Origin: Whitmania pigra
Taxonomy: Eukaryota > Annelida > Clitellata > Hirudinida > Haemopidae
Length of the DNA: 64,000 nt
Assembly (NCBI GenBank): GCA_021613335.1
Contig: JAJTWR010000132.1
Coordinates: forward strand, 1 to 64,000
Direction of reading: 5' to 3'
Shown here: positions 1 to 8,936 of the stretch, piece by piece
How the letters are laid out: every line of letters starts with the position of its first letter
Numbering within the stretch: position 1 is the stretch's first letter
The notes under the pieces: model-generated
The model's input: only the letters and a program-made list of their open reading frames with translations
Database searches by the model: none
Told to the model about the DNA's origin: nothing
Translations under genes and position numbers: made by a program

Positions 1-914
1 CGAATAACAGGCATTATTTCAGCTATTAGTTTTTATTGATCTGCACTTAACCTTTACTATCAAACCTGGGCATTTTTAAAAAAAGAAGGTTTTTCCGCCG
101 GCAGCCCCCGCCGTTAATTCCTGTGCTCAGAACAGGTTCAATAATCCTTTTTTATCCGGCGTTGTTTTGATTTGCCCGGTAAATTATTCCGCTTACAAAG
201 CCGGCATACGCCCGCCGACTTTGTTAAATTTACCATTAGCCGGGCTGATAACAATTGTAATTTGGCTTGCTTGCCAATTATGCTTCAAATGCGGAATTTA
301 CCTTAAAATATCCCTTATTTTAGCCCTTAGCAATTTTTAAACAAGAAAAGAACTTATTGTTTATTGACTGAGAACAATTTATAAAGGCCTTTATCATATT
401 AATTTGCCTTGAACCTTCTTTTCAAAATTTATTTTTAGGCGCGCTTTAAAGCTGCTTTCTGTAAGCATAACCCCGCCTTCTTATGTTATAAGATAAAGAT
501 TTTTAGCTTTTTAGCCCAAATAGCTTCCCTTAATTAAAGCCCCTTTATGCCTTATCTTACCAAACTAAAAAATTACAAACTTTTTACAAAAAAAGAAATA
601 AAACCGTTTAAAAAGGGTTTGTTAAAACGGTTACAAAAAGGGGATATCCCCGAAATTTATTTCGGCATCCATAAAATTTTTTGAATAAAATTTAACCGTT
701 CTTAATAATTTCTATGTTAATACGCCGCCGGCTTTAAGAAGTAACCGCTCTTTTGAGATATTACCTTAGCAAACAAAGCGAAATTGGCAAATAATTTATA
801 TCTTACAACCAAGTCCGGGTAAATTTTCTCCGACAATAAAAAGCAGAAGCGCATATGCGCTGAAAAAAACCAAATTACGCCCTTTTATTAAAAACTCAAA
901 ACATCTCCAAGTGG
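1..914. other. gene-free stretch with small dyads
   Basis: No convincing coding frame was found on either strand in these 914 bases, which lie downstream of the phosphate transporter gene. Between 602 and 665 there are three consecutive inverted repeats: an 8-bp stem with a 16-nt loop (602-632), a perfect GGGGATATCCCC palindrome (640-651) and a 6-bp stem with a 4-nt loop (650-665). They could be part of a transcript end or a processed RNA. None has a clear U-tract, so I do not call a terminator. Confidence 0.4.
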
Positions 915-2213
915 TTAAATAAACAAGTGAAGGATATAGTAAATTAAAGCTGCCAATATCGCCGATACAGGAATAGTTAAAGCCCAGGCCCATATCATTT
1001 TTACGGTTACGCCCCATTTTACCGCCGAAACGCCTTTGGTTAAACCCGAGCCAATGATAGAACCTGTAATGGTATGGGTAGTACTAACCGGAATTTTTAA
1101 ATGTTCTGTAAGATACAATGTTAAAGCGCCTGCTGTTTCAGCGGTTACGCCTTCAAAAGAGGTTACCTTGGTAATTTTAGAACCCATTGTTTTTACAATT
1201 TTCCATCCTCCGCTTAAAGTACCTATGGCTATAGCGCTATAACAGGCCAGCGGAATCCACTGCGGCATATGTTCTGCAACCTCTTTGCCGTCAGGGCCTT
1301 TTGAAGGCAATACTACATGTAGCCAAGAAGGTAAATCATGAACGGTTAACCCGCTTTGATGGATATAAACCACCACTGCCGCTGCAATAATACCCATTAC
1401 TTTTTGCGAATCGTTACCGCCATGCCCCAAACTAAAAGCCGCAGACGATATCAGTTGCATTTTACGCAACCAAACAGTAGATTGGGTTAAGTTTAAACTG
1501 CTAAAAATTAAACAAAAAAAGCTTATGTTGAAAAAAATGAAAGCAACCAATATCCATTTTATATTATGCGATTCCAACACTACGCTCCAAAAATGAGATT
1601 GAAACCGCGGATTTTTAATCTCCTCGTAAAACTTTATCTCTGAAAAGATAAATATGCCAACTACCGCCATCAATGTTACAGTAAACAGCTTAGGCCAAAT
1701 ACTTTTACGCGATGAATGCAAAAACCAAACAGAAATAAAATAAGAAATAAGCGCCCCAATAAATGGCGCCAGTATAATAAAACCCAAAACAACATAAACC
1801 CCGGTTGGCATTTCGCCAATTTTTCCGGCTTTATACCAAAGCACTACGTTAAAACCGGCATGAGCAATAGCCGCTCCGGCAAAGCCGCCGATTAATGTGT
1901 GCGAAGAGCTCGAAGGAATACCATACCACCATGTAAATAAATTCCAGATAATTGCCGCAATAACTCCGGCTAAAATTACGGTAAGATTAATTTCCATCGT
2001 ATTGGCTGTTTTAGCTACGGTATCAGCTACCCCGAAACCAAAAACCCAATAAGCCAGAAAATTAAAAAAAGCAGACCATAACACTGCTTGAAAAGGAGAC
2101 AACACTTTAGTAGCCACAATGGTTGCGATGGCGTTTGCCGCATCATGAAACCCGTTGATATAGTCAAATATGAGGGCTAATGCGATAATTACAAGTAATA
2201 AAGTTAGTAGCAT
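915..2213 (-). CDS. inorganic phosphate transporter, PiT family
   Basis: A 432-residue inner membrane protein of the PiT (Pfam PHO4) family, which imports inorganic phosphate (usually as a metal-phosphate complex) using an ion gradient. The sequence shows about ten hydrophobic segments. The N-terminal family motif GFHDAANAIATIVATKVLSP lies near residues 21-40, the second GHGGNDSQ motif near residue 266, and a PVSTTHTITGSIIGSG repeat near residue 375. The length is normal for the family. It follows a DUF47 PhoU-like gene by 14 bases, the usual PiT accessory pairing, and a PhoR-like kinase lies just upstream. Substrate specificity for phosphate is inferred from the family and its neighbours. 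Confidence 0.93.
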   Translation of the reverse strand: MLLTLLLVIIALALIFDYINGFHDAANAIATIVATKVLSPFQAVLWSAFFNFLAYWVFGFGVADTVAKTANTMEINLTVILAGVIAAIIWNLFTWWYGIPSSSSHTLIGGFAGAAIAHAGFNVVLWYKAGKIGEMPTGVYVVLGFIILAPFIGALISYFISVWFLHSSRKSIWPKLFTVTLMAVVGIFIFSEIKFYEEIKNPRFQSHFWSVVLESHNIKWILVAFIFFNISFFCLIFSSLNLTQSTVWLRKMQLISSAAFSLGHGGNDSQKVMGIIAAAVVVYIHQSGLTVHDLPSWLHVVLPSKGPDGKEVAEHMPQWIPLACYSAIAIGTLSGGWKIVKTMGSKITKVTSFEGVTAETAGALTLYLTEHLKIPVSTTHTITGSIIGSGLTKGVSAVKWGVTVKMIWAWALTIPVSAILAALIYYILHLFI

Positions 2214-2227
2214 CGATTTAAATTTTA

Positions 2228-2869
2228 TCAGGCGTTTTTCACTAAAATAGATTCCAACACATTTGCGGCGTCTTCACATTTATCGGTGGCCATCTCCAAC
2301 GTTTGGATAATCTCTTTTTGTTTAATCAATTCTATGGCGTTGGTTTCAAACTCAAACAAACGGGCAACCGCTAAGTTACAAACATAATCCGCCTGATTTT
2401 CCGCGCTATTAATTCTAACGCAAGCATCTGCAATTACCCGCATGTTTTTAAAGTTTCTAAGCTCTTTGATTGCTTTCTCTAAATCGGTACACATTTCTAC
2501 CAAGAGCTCGGCCAGTTTTACCATCGGCTCTGCAATGATTTTTATGTTATACAGTTCAATGTTCCTTGCCGAGGCGTGAATATAATCATCAATATCGTCA
2601 ATTGCGGTGGCCAAGGCATGAATATCTTCTCGATCAAAAGGCGTAATAAAGTTTTTACTTAATTCTATAAAAATAGTGTGGGTAATATCATCGCCTACAT
2701 GCTCAAGGTGTTCCACTTCTTTAATTGCCTCTTTCCTTTTTTCTGCATCAGCAGTAGATAATGCTGCAAACAACGTTTCCGAAATTTTTTTAACATTACT
2801 TCCTGCTTGCTCAAACAGGCGCTGAAATTTTTTGTCTTTAGGCGTAAAGAAGCTAAAAATGCTGTTCAT
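2228..2869 (-). CDS. DUF47 family PhoU-like protein
   Basis: A 213-residue cytoplasmic all-helical protein of the DUF47 (PhoU_div/YkaA) family. These proteins are thought to modulate the neighbouring PiT phosphate transporter, binding metal clusters through E/DxxxD repeats. Such repeats are visible as EHLEHVGDDITH (around residue 50) and DIHALATAIDDIDDYIH (around 82). The gene is placed 14 bases before the transporter gene and 63 bases after a histidine kinase gene, so co-transcription is likely. A regulatory role is inferred from the pairing. Confidence 0.9.
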   Translation of the reverse strand: MNSIFSFFTPKDKKFQRLFEQAGSNVKKISETLFAALSTADAEKRKEAIKEVEHLEHVGDDITHTIFIELSKNFITPFDREDIHALATAIDDIDDYIHASARNIELYNIKIIAEPMVKLAELLVEMCTDLEKAIKELRNFKNMRVIADACVRINSAENQADYVCNLAVARLFEFETNAIELIKQKEIIQTLEMATDKCEDAANVLESILVKNA

Positions 2870-2932
2870 CCGAGATTTAATTTCGGTAAAGCTACTGATA
2901 CTATATTAACTTATTGTTAACTGTTTGGTCTG

Positions 2933-3979
2933 TTAGCTTATCGGGAAATTATTTGCCGCTTTTTCTAAGGTAAAGGCAAAAGTGGTTCCGATGTTGGGCG
3001 TGCTTCTGATAGAAATGGTTTGCTGATGGGCTTCCAAAATATGCTTAACAATGGCCAGGCCTAATCCTGTGCCTCCTTCTTTTCTGGAGCGATGGGTATC
3101 AATTCTGTAAAAACGCTCGAACAGCCTGGCATGGTGTTTTTCTTCTATTCCGATACCGTTGTCGGTTACTTCTATTAAAACCTGATCGTGTAAATTAAAA
3201 ATTTTAACGGCTGTTGTGCCATTTTCGTTTCCGTATTTAATAGAGTTTTGAATAAGATTAATCATCACCTGCCTGATTTTCTCCCGATCTGCCTTAACCA
3301 TGGTCGGGGAGGTATATTTCTCTTTAAAATGAATTTTGATATTTTTTTCTGCCGCTATATCTTCCAGCCCTTCTATTACCTCTTTAGCCAAAACAACAAA
3401 GTCGAACCTTTTAAGTTCTACGGCTATTTCTCCGGTCTCCAGTTTAGAAATCGAATCTAAATCATAAATCAAATAACTTAATCGTTCTACATTGCTTTTT
3501 GCTTTTGTCAAGAATTTCACAGCCGTTTCCATATCTTTCTCCTGAATGCAATCCTGCAAAGATTCTATATATCCCTGAATGGCAAAAAGAGGCGTTTTAA
3601 ATTCGTGCGATACGTTTGATAGAAATTCTTTTCTAAATTGTTCTTGTTTTTTGAGCATATCTATTTCTTTCTTTTTAGCTCCCGCCCATTCTTTTACTTC
3701 TTTTTCTACATCGTTAATAGGGTCTGCGCTTACATATTCTCCCAAAGCTTCTTTCAAATCTTTACCCAACTTTAGGTTGTGAATCATCTTATAAATCAGC
3801 TTAATTTTAGAATAGACGTATCGTTCTATTAAATAATAAAAAACCAAAAAACTGGTTATAAAAGAAATGGAAAACGAAATAACAAGATAATACAGGCTAT
3901 CTTGAAAATGAAAATTAACAAAACCGATAGAAAGCCCTACCGACAATGCGGTTATTAAAACAAGTACGCGAAGTTTCAT
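2933..3979 (-). CDS. sensor histidine kinase, PhoR-like
   Basis: A 348-residue membrane histidine kinase with two N-terminal transmembrane segments (about 5-23 and 29-50) and almost no periplasmic loop. A cytoplasmic linker is followed by a HisKA domain with the phospho-acceptor in SNVSHEFKTPL (around residue 123). The ATPase domain has N-box NLIQNSIKYG, G1 DNGIGI and G2 GGTGLGLAIVKH. The position next to a PhoU-like protein and a phosphate transporter suggests phosphate sensing. No response regulator gene lies in the window beside it, so the partner is unknown. The small sensor region suggests it senses the membrane or a partner protein and not a soluble ligand. Confidence 0.9.
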   Translation of the reverse strand: MKLRVLVLITALSVGLSIGFVNFHFQDSLYYLVISFSISFITSFLVFYYLIERYVYSKIKLIYKMIHNLKLGKDLKEALGEYVSADPINDVEKEVKEWAGAKKKEIDMLKKQEQFRKEFLSNVSHEFKTPLFAIQGYIESLQDCIQEKDMETAVKFLTKAKSNVERLSYLIYDLDSISKLETGEIAVELKRFDFVVLAKEVIEGLEDIAAEKNIKIHFKEKYTSPTMVKADREKIRQVMINLIQNSIKYGNENGTTAVKIFNLHDQVLIEVTDNGIGIEEKHHARLFERFYRIDTHRSRKEGGTGLGLAIVKHILEAHQQTISIRSTPNIGTTFAFTLEKAANNFPIS

Positions 3980-4039
3980 ATTGCAAAATTTAACCCGATA
4001 AATAATATTTACCCCTTTTGTTTGTTATTTTTAGAGCAA

Positions 4040-5221
4040 TTAAAGCAAGGCTACAGAGCAGGGTTTCCTGCTGCCGGCATACAATTCGTACTCCATTAAA
4101 CGGCAATCTAATTTCCCGTTATAAAACTCGATTTTTTTAGTCGCTTTCAGTCCTATTTTTTTAGCCAGGCTGGCATTGCCCGTAAAAATATAGCCGTAAT
4201 AACCTTTGCAATTGGTTTTCATGAAATCGCCTATGCTTTTGTAGGCAATCTCCAGGTCGGTATGCGTTCCCAGTCGTTCGCCGTATTCAGGGTTAAAGAT
4301 AATCACGCCTTTCGCTTCAGGCATGGTCATTTGCTGAAAATCACCTACCTCAAACCGGATAATTTGATCAACCCCGGCGGTTTTCGCGTTTTTTTTACTC
4401 GCCTCAATGGCGTTTTCAGAATGGTCTGAAGCAATTATTTGCAAGTTTGTATTTTTAATCACTTGCTCTTTTAGCCGTTTTCTTTCCTGAAAAAACACCT
4501 CTTGGTTGTAGCCCATTAAATGCATAAAAGCATAATTCATCCGAAATAAACCCGGCTTTCTGTTGGTGGCTATTAAAGCTGCCTCAATAGCTAAAGTTCC
4601 CGAACCGCACATAGGGTTTACAAAAGGCGATTTACGATCCCACTTGGTGGCAGCAATTACCCCCGCAGCCAATGCTTCAAGCAAGGGCGCTTTACCCGGA
4701 ATTTTGCGGTAGCTATGTTTTGCCAAGGTTTCTCCGCTAGTATCAATAAACACGTCTGCCTGGTTTTCTTTCCAGTAAAGATGGATAACCGCTCTGTTCA
4801 GGTCGGCTCCTGAATTGGGTCTGATTCCCTTTTTTTCTCTGATGCGATCTGCAATGGCATCTTTAACCTTTAAATTGGCAAACAGCGGGGTGGTAATATA
4901 TTTATTTTCCACATGAGAACTCACCGAAAAATAACCTGAAAAATCTATTAACTCTTCCCAAGGCATTTTTACTAAATGGTTATAAAGCTCTTCAGGAGTT
5001 GGCGCGGTAAAATGTTCAATATGATACAAAACCTGACTTGCGCAGCGTAGGTTAAGATTTAGTCTAATACAATCATTCAAACTAACCTTAAGCTCAACGC
5101 CGGTAGAAAAGCTGCGAACTGTCTCAAAACCCAGTTCTTCAACTTCTTGTTGTAAATAAGCCGACAATCTTTTATTACAAGTAATAATAACCTTACTTGG
5201 GGTGTTGAAAACTTGTACCAT
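4040..5221 (-). CDS. THUMP-domain RNA methyltransferase (RlmL/YpsC type)
   Basis: A 393-residue SAM-dependent RNA methyltransferase. A THUMP RNA-binding region covers roughly residues 45-160. A Rossmann methyltransferase domain follows, with PMCGSGTLAIEAALIA (around residue 203) and the catalytic NPEYGERLG motif (around 310), a variant of NPPY found in N2-guanine methyltransferases. The family methylates 23S rRNA G2445 or similar guanosines. It corresponds to the RlmL half only; the RlmK half found fused in gamma-proteobacteria is absent, as in Bacillus YpsC. It is transcribed divergently from the DUF3127 gene, with 64 bases between them. Confidence 0.88.
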   Translation of the reverse strand: MVQVFNTPSKVIITCNKRLSAYLQQEVEELGFETVRSFSTGVELKVSLNDCIRLNLNLRCASQVLYHIEHFTAPTPEELYNHLVKMPWEELIDFSGYFSVSSHVENKYITTPLFANLKVKDAIADRIREKKGIRPNSGADLNRAVIHLYWKENQADVFIDTSGETLAKHSYRKIPGKAPLLEALAAGVIAATKWDRKSPFVNPMCGSGTLAIEAALIATNRKPGLFRMNYAFMHLMGYNQEVFFQERKRLKEQVIKNTNLQIIASDHSENAIEASKKNAKTAGVDQIIRFEVGDFQQMTMPEAKGVIIFNPEYGERLGTHTDLEIAYKSIGDFMKTNCKGYYGYIFTGNASLAKKIGLKATKKIEFYNGKLDCRLMEYELYAGSRKPCSVALL

Positions 5222-5285
5222 ATTATCTGCGAAGATATCAATAAAAATATAGAGATTTGGTTGAAAGTAGATTTATTAATTAAAA

Positions 5286-5651
5286 ATGGAAATTAAAGGA
5301 AAAGTGCACGAGATTGGTGCCGTGCAACAAATTAGCGAGACCTTTAAAAAACGCGATTTAATTGTAGAATATACAGAAAATCCCTCTTATCCGGAGTATA
5401 TCAGGTTTGAGGCGCTGCAAGACAAAATCACGTTGTTTGACAATTTGAAACCGGGCGATGAAGTTGAAGTGTCTTTTAACCTGCGCGGGCGTCCTTGGAC
5501 CAACAAAGAAGGCGTAACTTCTTATTTTAACAGCTTGGTGATTTGGCGCTTAACAATCCTTGGCCCACAAATGACTGAGGCTGCCCAACCGACGGCTGAT
5601 TCTGTAAATTTAATCGATTCCTCATCTGAAAAAGACGATCTTCCTTTCTAA
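5286..5651 (+). CDS. DUF3127 protein with SSB-like C-terminal tip
   Basis: A 121-residue protein of the DUF3127 family, widespread in Bacteroidota and without assigned function. The body (residues 1-95) looks like an all-beta OB-type fold: alternating hydrophobic strands, GDEVEVSFNLRGRPW, and a final strand WRLTILGP. A low-complexity linker (about 96-112) leads to the end SSEKDDLPF. This arrangement of OB-like core, flexible linker and acidic hydrophobic DDLPF tip is that of single-stranded DNA-binding protein (SSB), where the tip recruits repair proteins. The family assignment is from recognition; the SSB parallel is my inference. Confidence 0.85.
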   Translation: MEIKGKVHEIGAVQQISETFKKRDLIVEYTENPSYPEYIRFEALQDKITLFDNLKPGDEVEVSFNLRGRPWTNKEGVTSYFNSLVIWRLTILGPQMTEAAQPTADSVNLIDSSSEKDDLPF

Positions 5652-5801
5652 TTGCTTTTTAACGTTATTTATATAAAGCGCCTGTTTGAAAATCGAAGCT
5701 GTTTTTTACTTATACTGCTTCAAGCATAAGTACCCCGCAGGGTTGTTGCAGATTATTTTTTACCTTAATTTAAAAACCAAACAAGCGTTTCTGCTTTGCG
5801 T

Positions 5802-5822
5802 CAAATAAAAACCGAGCCGGTT
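5802..5822 (-). terminator. probable intrinsic terminator of the 151-aa secreted protein gene
   Basis: On the minus strand, 16 bases after the stop of the gene at 5838-6293, a 5-bp stem AACCG/CGGTT with a 3-nt loop is followed directly by TTTATTTG. It is short but correctly placed, between convergent genes. Confidence 0.4.
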
Positions 5823-5837
5823 CTGATTTTGGCTTTA

Positions 5838-6293
5838 TTACATATTGCCCGGAGGAGGAGCGCTTTTAAGCCCTTCGATGCCAATCACCGCCTCTTCTTC
5901 TTCGTTTTTTTTCCGTTTCTTTTTTTTCTTTTTAGATTCAATCCCGTTTAAGCGGTCTTCAATAAGCCTGTTAAATTCCGTAACTTGTTCGGGCTTTAGC
6001 ACCGTTTTTACTTTGGCATTAAACTCGTTTTGCAAACGATAATACATCATATCGTCTTCGTTTTTAAATGTGCCGCTTTGTTGTTTTTTTATAATAGCAA
6101 GCAGTTCTTTTGCCAAGTCAAAAGCATAATTATAGATTACGCTTTTTTGAGTTGGATTAAGTTTTAACCTGATTTCTATCTCGTCTACATTTTTTTTAGC
6201 CAGTTCTTCTATCGTTGGAAGTTTAGTTTGTTGCCGCGCCTGAACTAAACAGAGGTCGCACAAAAAAAGTGAAAAAAAAATCAATCTTTTCAT
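5838..6293 (-). CDS. small secreted protein, unknown function
   Basis: A 151-residue protein with an N-terminal signal peptide (about residues 1-20, ending in VQARQQ). The mature part is helical, with a stretch typical of small Bacteroidota periplasmic helical proteins (KLNPTQKSVIYNYAFDLAKE; KTVLKPEQVTEFNRLIEDRL). A strongly charged run of lysines and arginines, then EEEE, begins around residue 121 and ends in a Pro/Gly-rich tail. The LTPEQ/LKPEQ-like helices resemble Spy/CpxP-type or DUF4890-like proteins, but I cannot assign a family. It stands alone between convergent and co-directional neighbours. Confidence 0.7.
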   Translation of the reverse strand: MKRLIFFSLFLCDLCLVQARQQTKLPTIEELAKKNVDEIEIRLKLNPTQKSVIYNYAFDLAKELLAIIKKQQSGTFKNEDDMMYYRLQNEFNAKVKTVLKPEQVTEFNRLIEDRLNGIESKKKKKKRKKNEEEEAVIGIEGLKSAPPPGNM

Positions 6294-6390
6294 TATCGAA
6301 ATATGGTACGCACAAATTTAAAAATTTGCATTAAAAATATTTTATCCAAGCATTTTTTCTAATATCTGTAACTTTTTGGCAAGGCTAAAC

Positions 6391-7137
6391 CTATATTTTG
6401 TTTCTGTTTTTCATTTTTAAATTCAACATTTCTACCAGTACCGAAAAAGCCATTGCGAAATAGATATAACCTTTTGGAATGTGCTGATCTAAACCTTCAG
6501 CCAAAAGAGACACGCCAATGAGCAACAAGAACGAAAGCGCCAGCATTTTAACTGTGGGGCGTTTATTTACAAAATGACTAATAGCGTCGGCAGAGACCAT
6601 CATCATTATTACGGCAATAACTACGGCAGCAATCATAATTTCAAGATGTTCGGCCATACCCACTGCCGTAATTACCGAATCTAAAGAAAAAACGATATCA
6701 AGAATCAGTATCTGCACAATGGCTCTCATAAAAGAATGGCGCGGGGCATTTGCTCCCGATTGGTTTAAACCTTCCAGTTTATGATGTATTTCGTACGTGC
6801 TTTTGTAAATTAAAAACAAGCCTCCAATAATAAGAATAAGGTCTCTTCCTGAAATAGCTAATTTTTCAAACATTTCTCCGCTGCTTATGCCTATCAAGCT
6901 GCTTATATTAAATAAGGGCGAAGTTAGGTCCATAATCCAACTTAAAGAAAGTAATAACAAAACACGGGTTACCATTGCCAGCGTTAAGCCTAATTGCCGC
7001 GCTTTTTTTTGTTGATATTGCGGTAGTTTTCCCGATAAAATAGAAATAAAAACAATGTTATCAATGCCAAGTACAATCTCTAAAACGGTTAGCGTAAGCA
7101 AAGAAATCCACGCTTCCGGAGAGGCTAAAAAATCCAT
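6391..7137 (-). CDS. TerC family integral membrane protein
   Basis: A 248-residue TerC-family protein with seven or so transmembrane segments. It carries the two acidic membrane motifs that define the family, ... EIVLGIDNIVFISIL (around residue 21) and ILDIVFSLDSVITAVGM (around 144), thought to bind divalent metal. Family members export manganese or serve metal loading of secreted proteins; tellurite resistance is the historical label. No ter operon genes are next to it, so a metal-homeostasis role is more likely than tellurite resistance here. Confidence 0.9.
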   Translation of the reverse strand: MDFLASPEAWISLLTLTVLEIVLGIDNIVFISILSGKLPQYQQKKARQLGLTLAMVTRVLLLLSLSWIMDLTSPLFNISSLIGISSGEMFEKLAISGRDLILIIGGLFLIYKSTYEIHHKLEGLNQSGANAPRHSFMRAIVQILILDIVFSLDSVITAVGMAEHLEIMIAAVVIAVIMMMVSADAISHFVNKRPTVKMLALSFLLLIGVSLLAEGLDQHIPKGYIYFAMAFSVLVEMLNLKMKNRNKI

Positions 7138-7200
7138 AAATAATTACCTTTCTGAATGGCTAAGATAACAAAGCTTGTTGATATTTATCCGGTCTTTTAC

Positions 7201-8412
7201 TCATTTAATAGAAACGGATCCAAATCTGGAATCAATGCGAATGCTGTTGGTTCCGTACTGGTTGATAGAGCCTTCGTAAGTATTATTATCGCTAGGGTCA
7301 TCCTCGTCTTCGTCTACTTTTTTAACTTTAATATTGTCTGTATATTTAAAAGACCCATAGGTTGTATTTACTTTGAATTTACCTCCATAGGCCGACGAAA
7401 AGGCTAACAATATGGGGCTGTACTGCACATTTGCATTAATTGTTTTACAGGTAGGCATGATTTCATTCACGATGATTTTGCTATATTTTGCTGTTGTTGT
7501 TAAATTTCCGGTCAGCTTATCTACCTTTAACTTTGAAAATTGAATTTCCGCGTCAATAGTATTGGCAGAAGCAATGGAAATACCGTCTCCGTATTTTTGC
7601 GTGATATTGCCTGTGCCTTTTAACTGGCCGATACGAACGTTGCTAAATTCCGAATTTAATTCTAAATTATTAACAGAAACAATGGCGCTGCTGCCGAACT
7701 TCTGGCTAATACTTGCCACGTTTACATTTTGCAAATCGATATCGCCATACTTTATCGAAATAGTGTTTTTTGCATTTTTTAAATCGCCTGTTTTCAAATT
7801 TCCGAACTGAACGGTTGAAGATGTAGGCCCTAAAAAGTCGGGTAAAACAATGTTGCCAAATTTTTGACTGGCCTTTAATTCATTGCCGGCAGGCATATAA
7901 ACGGTTAAATACACCTTAATTTCTCTATGGTACGATTTTTTATAGTACTCCAAAATAATACGATTATTCACTACAATTTTATTTTTATATTCAGAACCGA
8001 TACGGGTTATAACGTTAACCTTTCCGTCATTTTTTGACGCGGTTACATTGGCTTGATCCAACAATTCTTGGGCTTCTGCTTTAGAATCGGCATAGACTTT
8101 GATTTCGGCGTCTATCTTTACTTCTTTTTTATCCCAGGTTATAATGTTAATGTTGCCAAATACATTCTCAAGGTTTACCCCTTCGGTATGATTCAGGGGA
8201 AAAGATTTGGTAAAGGTTTTACTTTCAGCAAAGTTATCCTGATCATTTTGGCAGCTTTGCTGATAACTATAGTAATCGGTATGGTTTATATTGATATTTT
8301 CGTTGGGCTCATAGATCTGTATAGGCATGGTAAACAAACTTTGTTGAGCTTGGGTTTGTGTCCTTAATAACATTATTGCTATTACCAAGACGCTAAGTTT
8401 TAAAAATCTCAT
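7201..8412 (-). CDS. exported beta-solenoid protein, DUF4097-like
   Basis: A 403-residue exported protein (signal peptide about 1-22, ending TQTQAQQ). From about residue 65 it consists of beta-strand repeats, each with an aromatic-Gly/Ser step such as VFGNINI, KFGNIVL, QFGNLKT, KYGDIDL, KFGSSAI, KYGDGIS, KYSKIIV and TYGSFKY, spaced roughly 20 residues apart. This is the pattern of DUF4097/DUF2807-type right-handed beta-solenoids. A highly acidic loop, KKVDEDEDDPSDN, lies near the C-terminus. Its start overlaps the anti-sigma gene stop by 4 bases, so it is the third gene of the sigma operon. It may be the effector or the sensed envelope component; this is inference. Confidence 0.8.
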   Translation of the reverse strand: MRFLKLSVLVIAIMLLRTQTQAQQSLFTMPIQIYEPNENININHTDYYSYQQSCQNDQDNFAESKTFTKSFPLNHTEGVNLENVFGNINIITWDKKEVKIDAEIKVYADSKAEAQELLDQANVTASKNDGKVNVITRIGSEYKNKIVVNNRIILEYYKKSYHREIKVYLTVYMPAGNELKASQKFGNIVLPDFLGPTSSTVQFGNLKTGDLKNAKNTISIKYGDIDLQNVNVASISQKFGSSAIVSVNNLELNSEFSNVRIGQLKGTGNITQKYGDGISIASANTIDAEIQFSKLKVDKLTGNLTTTAKYSKIIVNEIMPTCKTINANVQYSPILLAFSSAYGGKFKVNTTYGSFKYTDNIKVKKVDEDEDDPSDNNTYEGSINQYGTNSIRIDSRFGSVSIK

Positions 8413-8936
8413 ATTACTTTTTCCTTTTTATATTCCTCTACTTGATTGAAAATTATGAGTTGTTGGTTCAAAACTTGCAATTGTAGTTCCAGATTTTTCA
8501 GCATGGCGCGTACCAAAGTCGCTTTATTGGGGCTGCTTTGCATTTGTTTTTTTAATTTTTCGTAATCATTTGCCAACAAATTTAAGTCGTTATTAAATTT
8601 TGCGTAAAGCTCCGGATCGCTTTGTATAAAACCAGCCAAACTGTCTTTTTTCTCTTTAATCTGATGGGCAAACTGAACCGCCTTTTGTTTGGCTGCAAAA
8701 TTAACATCGGCTATTTTTACCGGCAGATTCTGGTTTCTTCGGTATAATATAAAAACAGATACGGTTAGCAGCAACAACGCCGCCGCCTTCATCCAATAAT
8801 ACCGTTTTATTCTGGATTTTGATTTTTGTTGTTTAATTAATTCCGAGTCAATCCGATTCCATAATGCAAGCGAGGGACCTTCAACCTCAAACGCTTTTTT
8901 GTTTTCTTTTATAAATTCCGTTAATTTATTGTTCAT
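8409..8936 (-). CDS. membrane anti-sigma factor-like protein
   Basis: A 175-residue protein with a cytoplasmic N-terminus (1-45) containing LWNRIDSEL, one transmembrane helix (about 48-65, AAALLLLTVSVFILY) and a C-terminal helical periplasmic domain of about 110 residues that looks coiled-coil (QVLNQQLIIFNQVEEYKKE). Position and topology are those of an anti-sigma factor. It overlaps the ECF sigma gene upstream by 4 bases and the beta-solenoid gene downstream by 4 bases. I see no clear HxxxCxxC zinc motif, so it is not a classical ZAS-type anti-sigma. The role is inferred from context. Confidence 0.75.
   Translation of the reverse strand: MNNKLTEFIKENKKAFEVEGPSLALWNRIDSELIKQQKSKSRIKRYYWMKAAALLLLTVSVFILYRRNQNLPVKIADVNFAAKQKAVQFAHQIKEKKDSLAGFIQSDPELYAKFNNDLNLLANDYEKLKKQMQSSPNKATLVRAMLKNLELQLQVLNQQLIIFNQVEEYKKEKVI

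Noticed and set aside
6391..7137. Tellurite resistance function for the TerC-family gene
   Set aside because: No terZABDE neighbours; the family is better explained by metal homeostasis.
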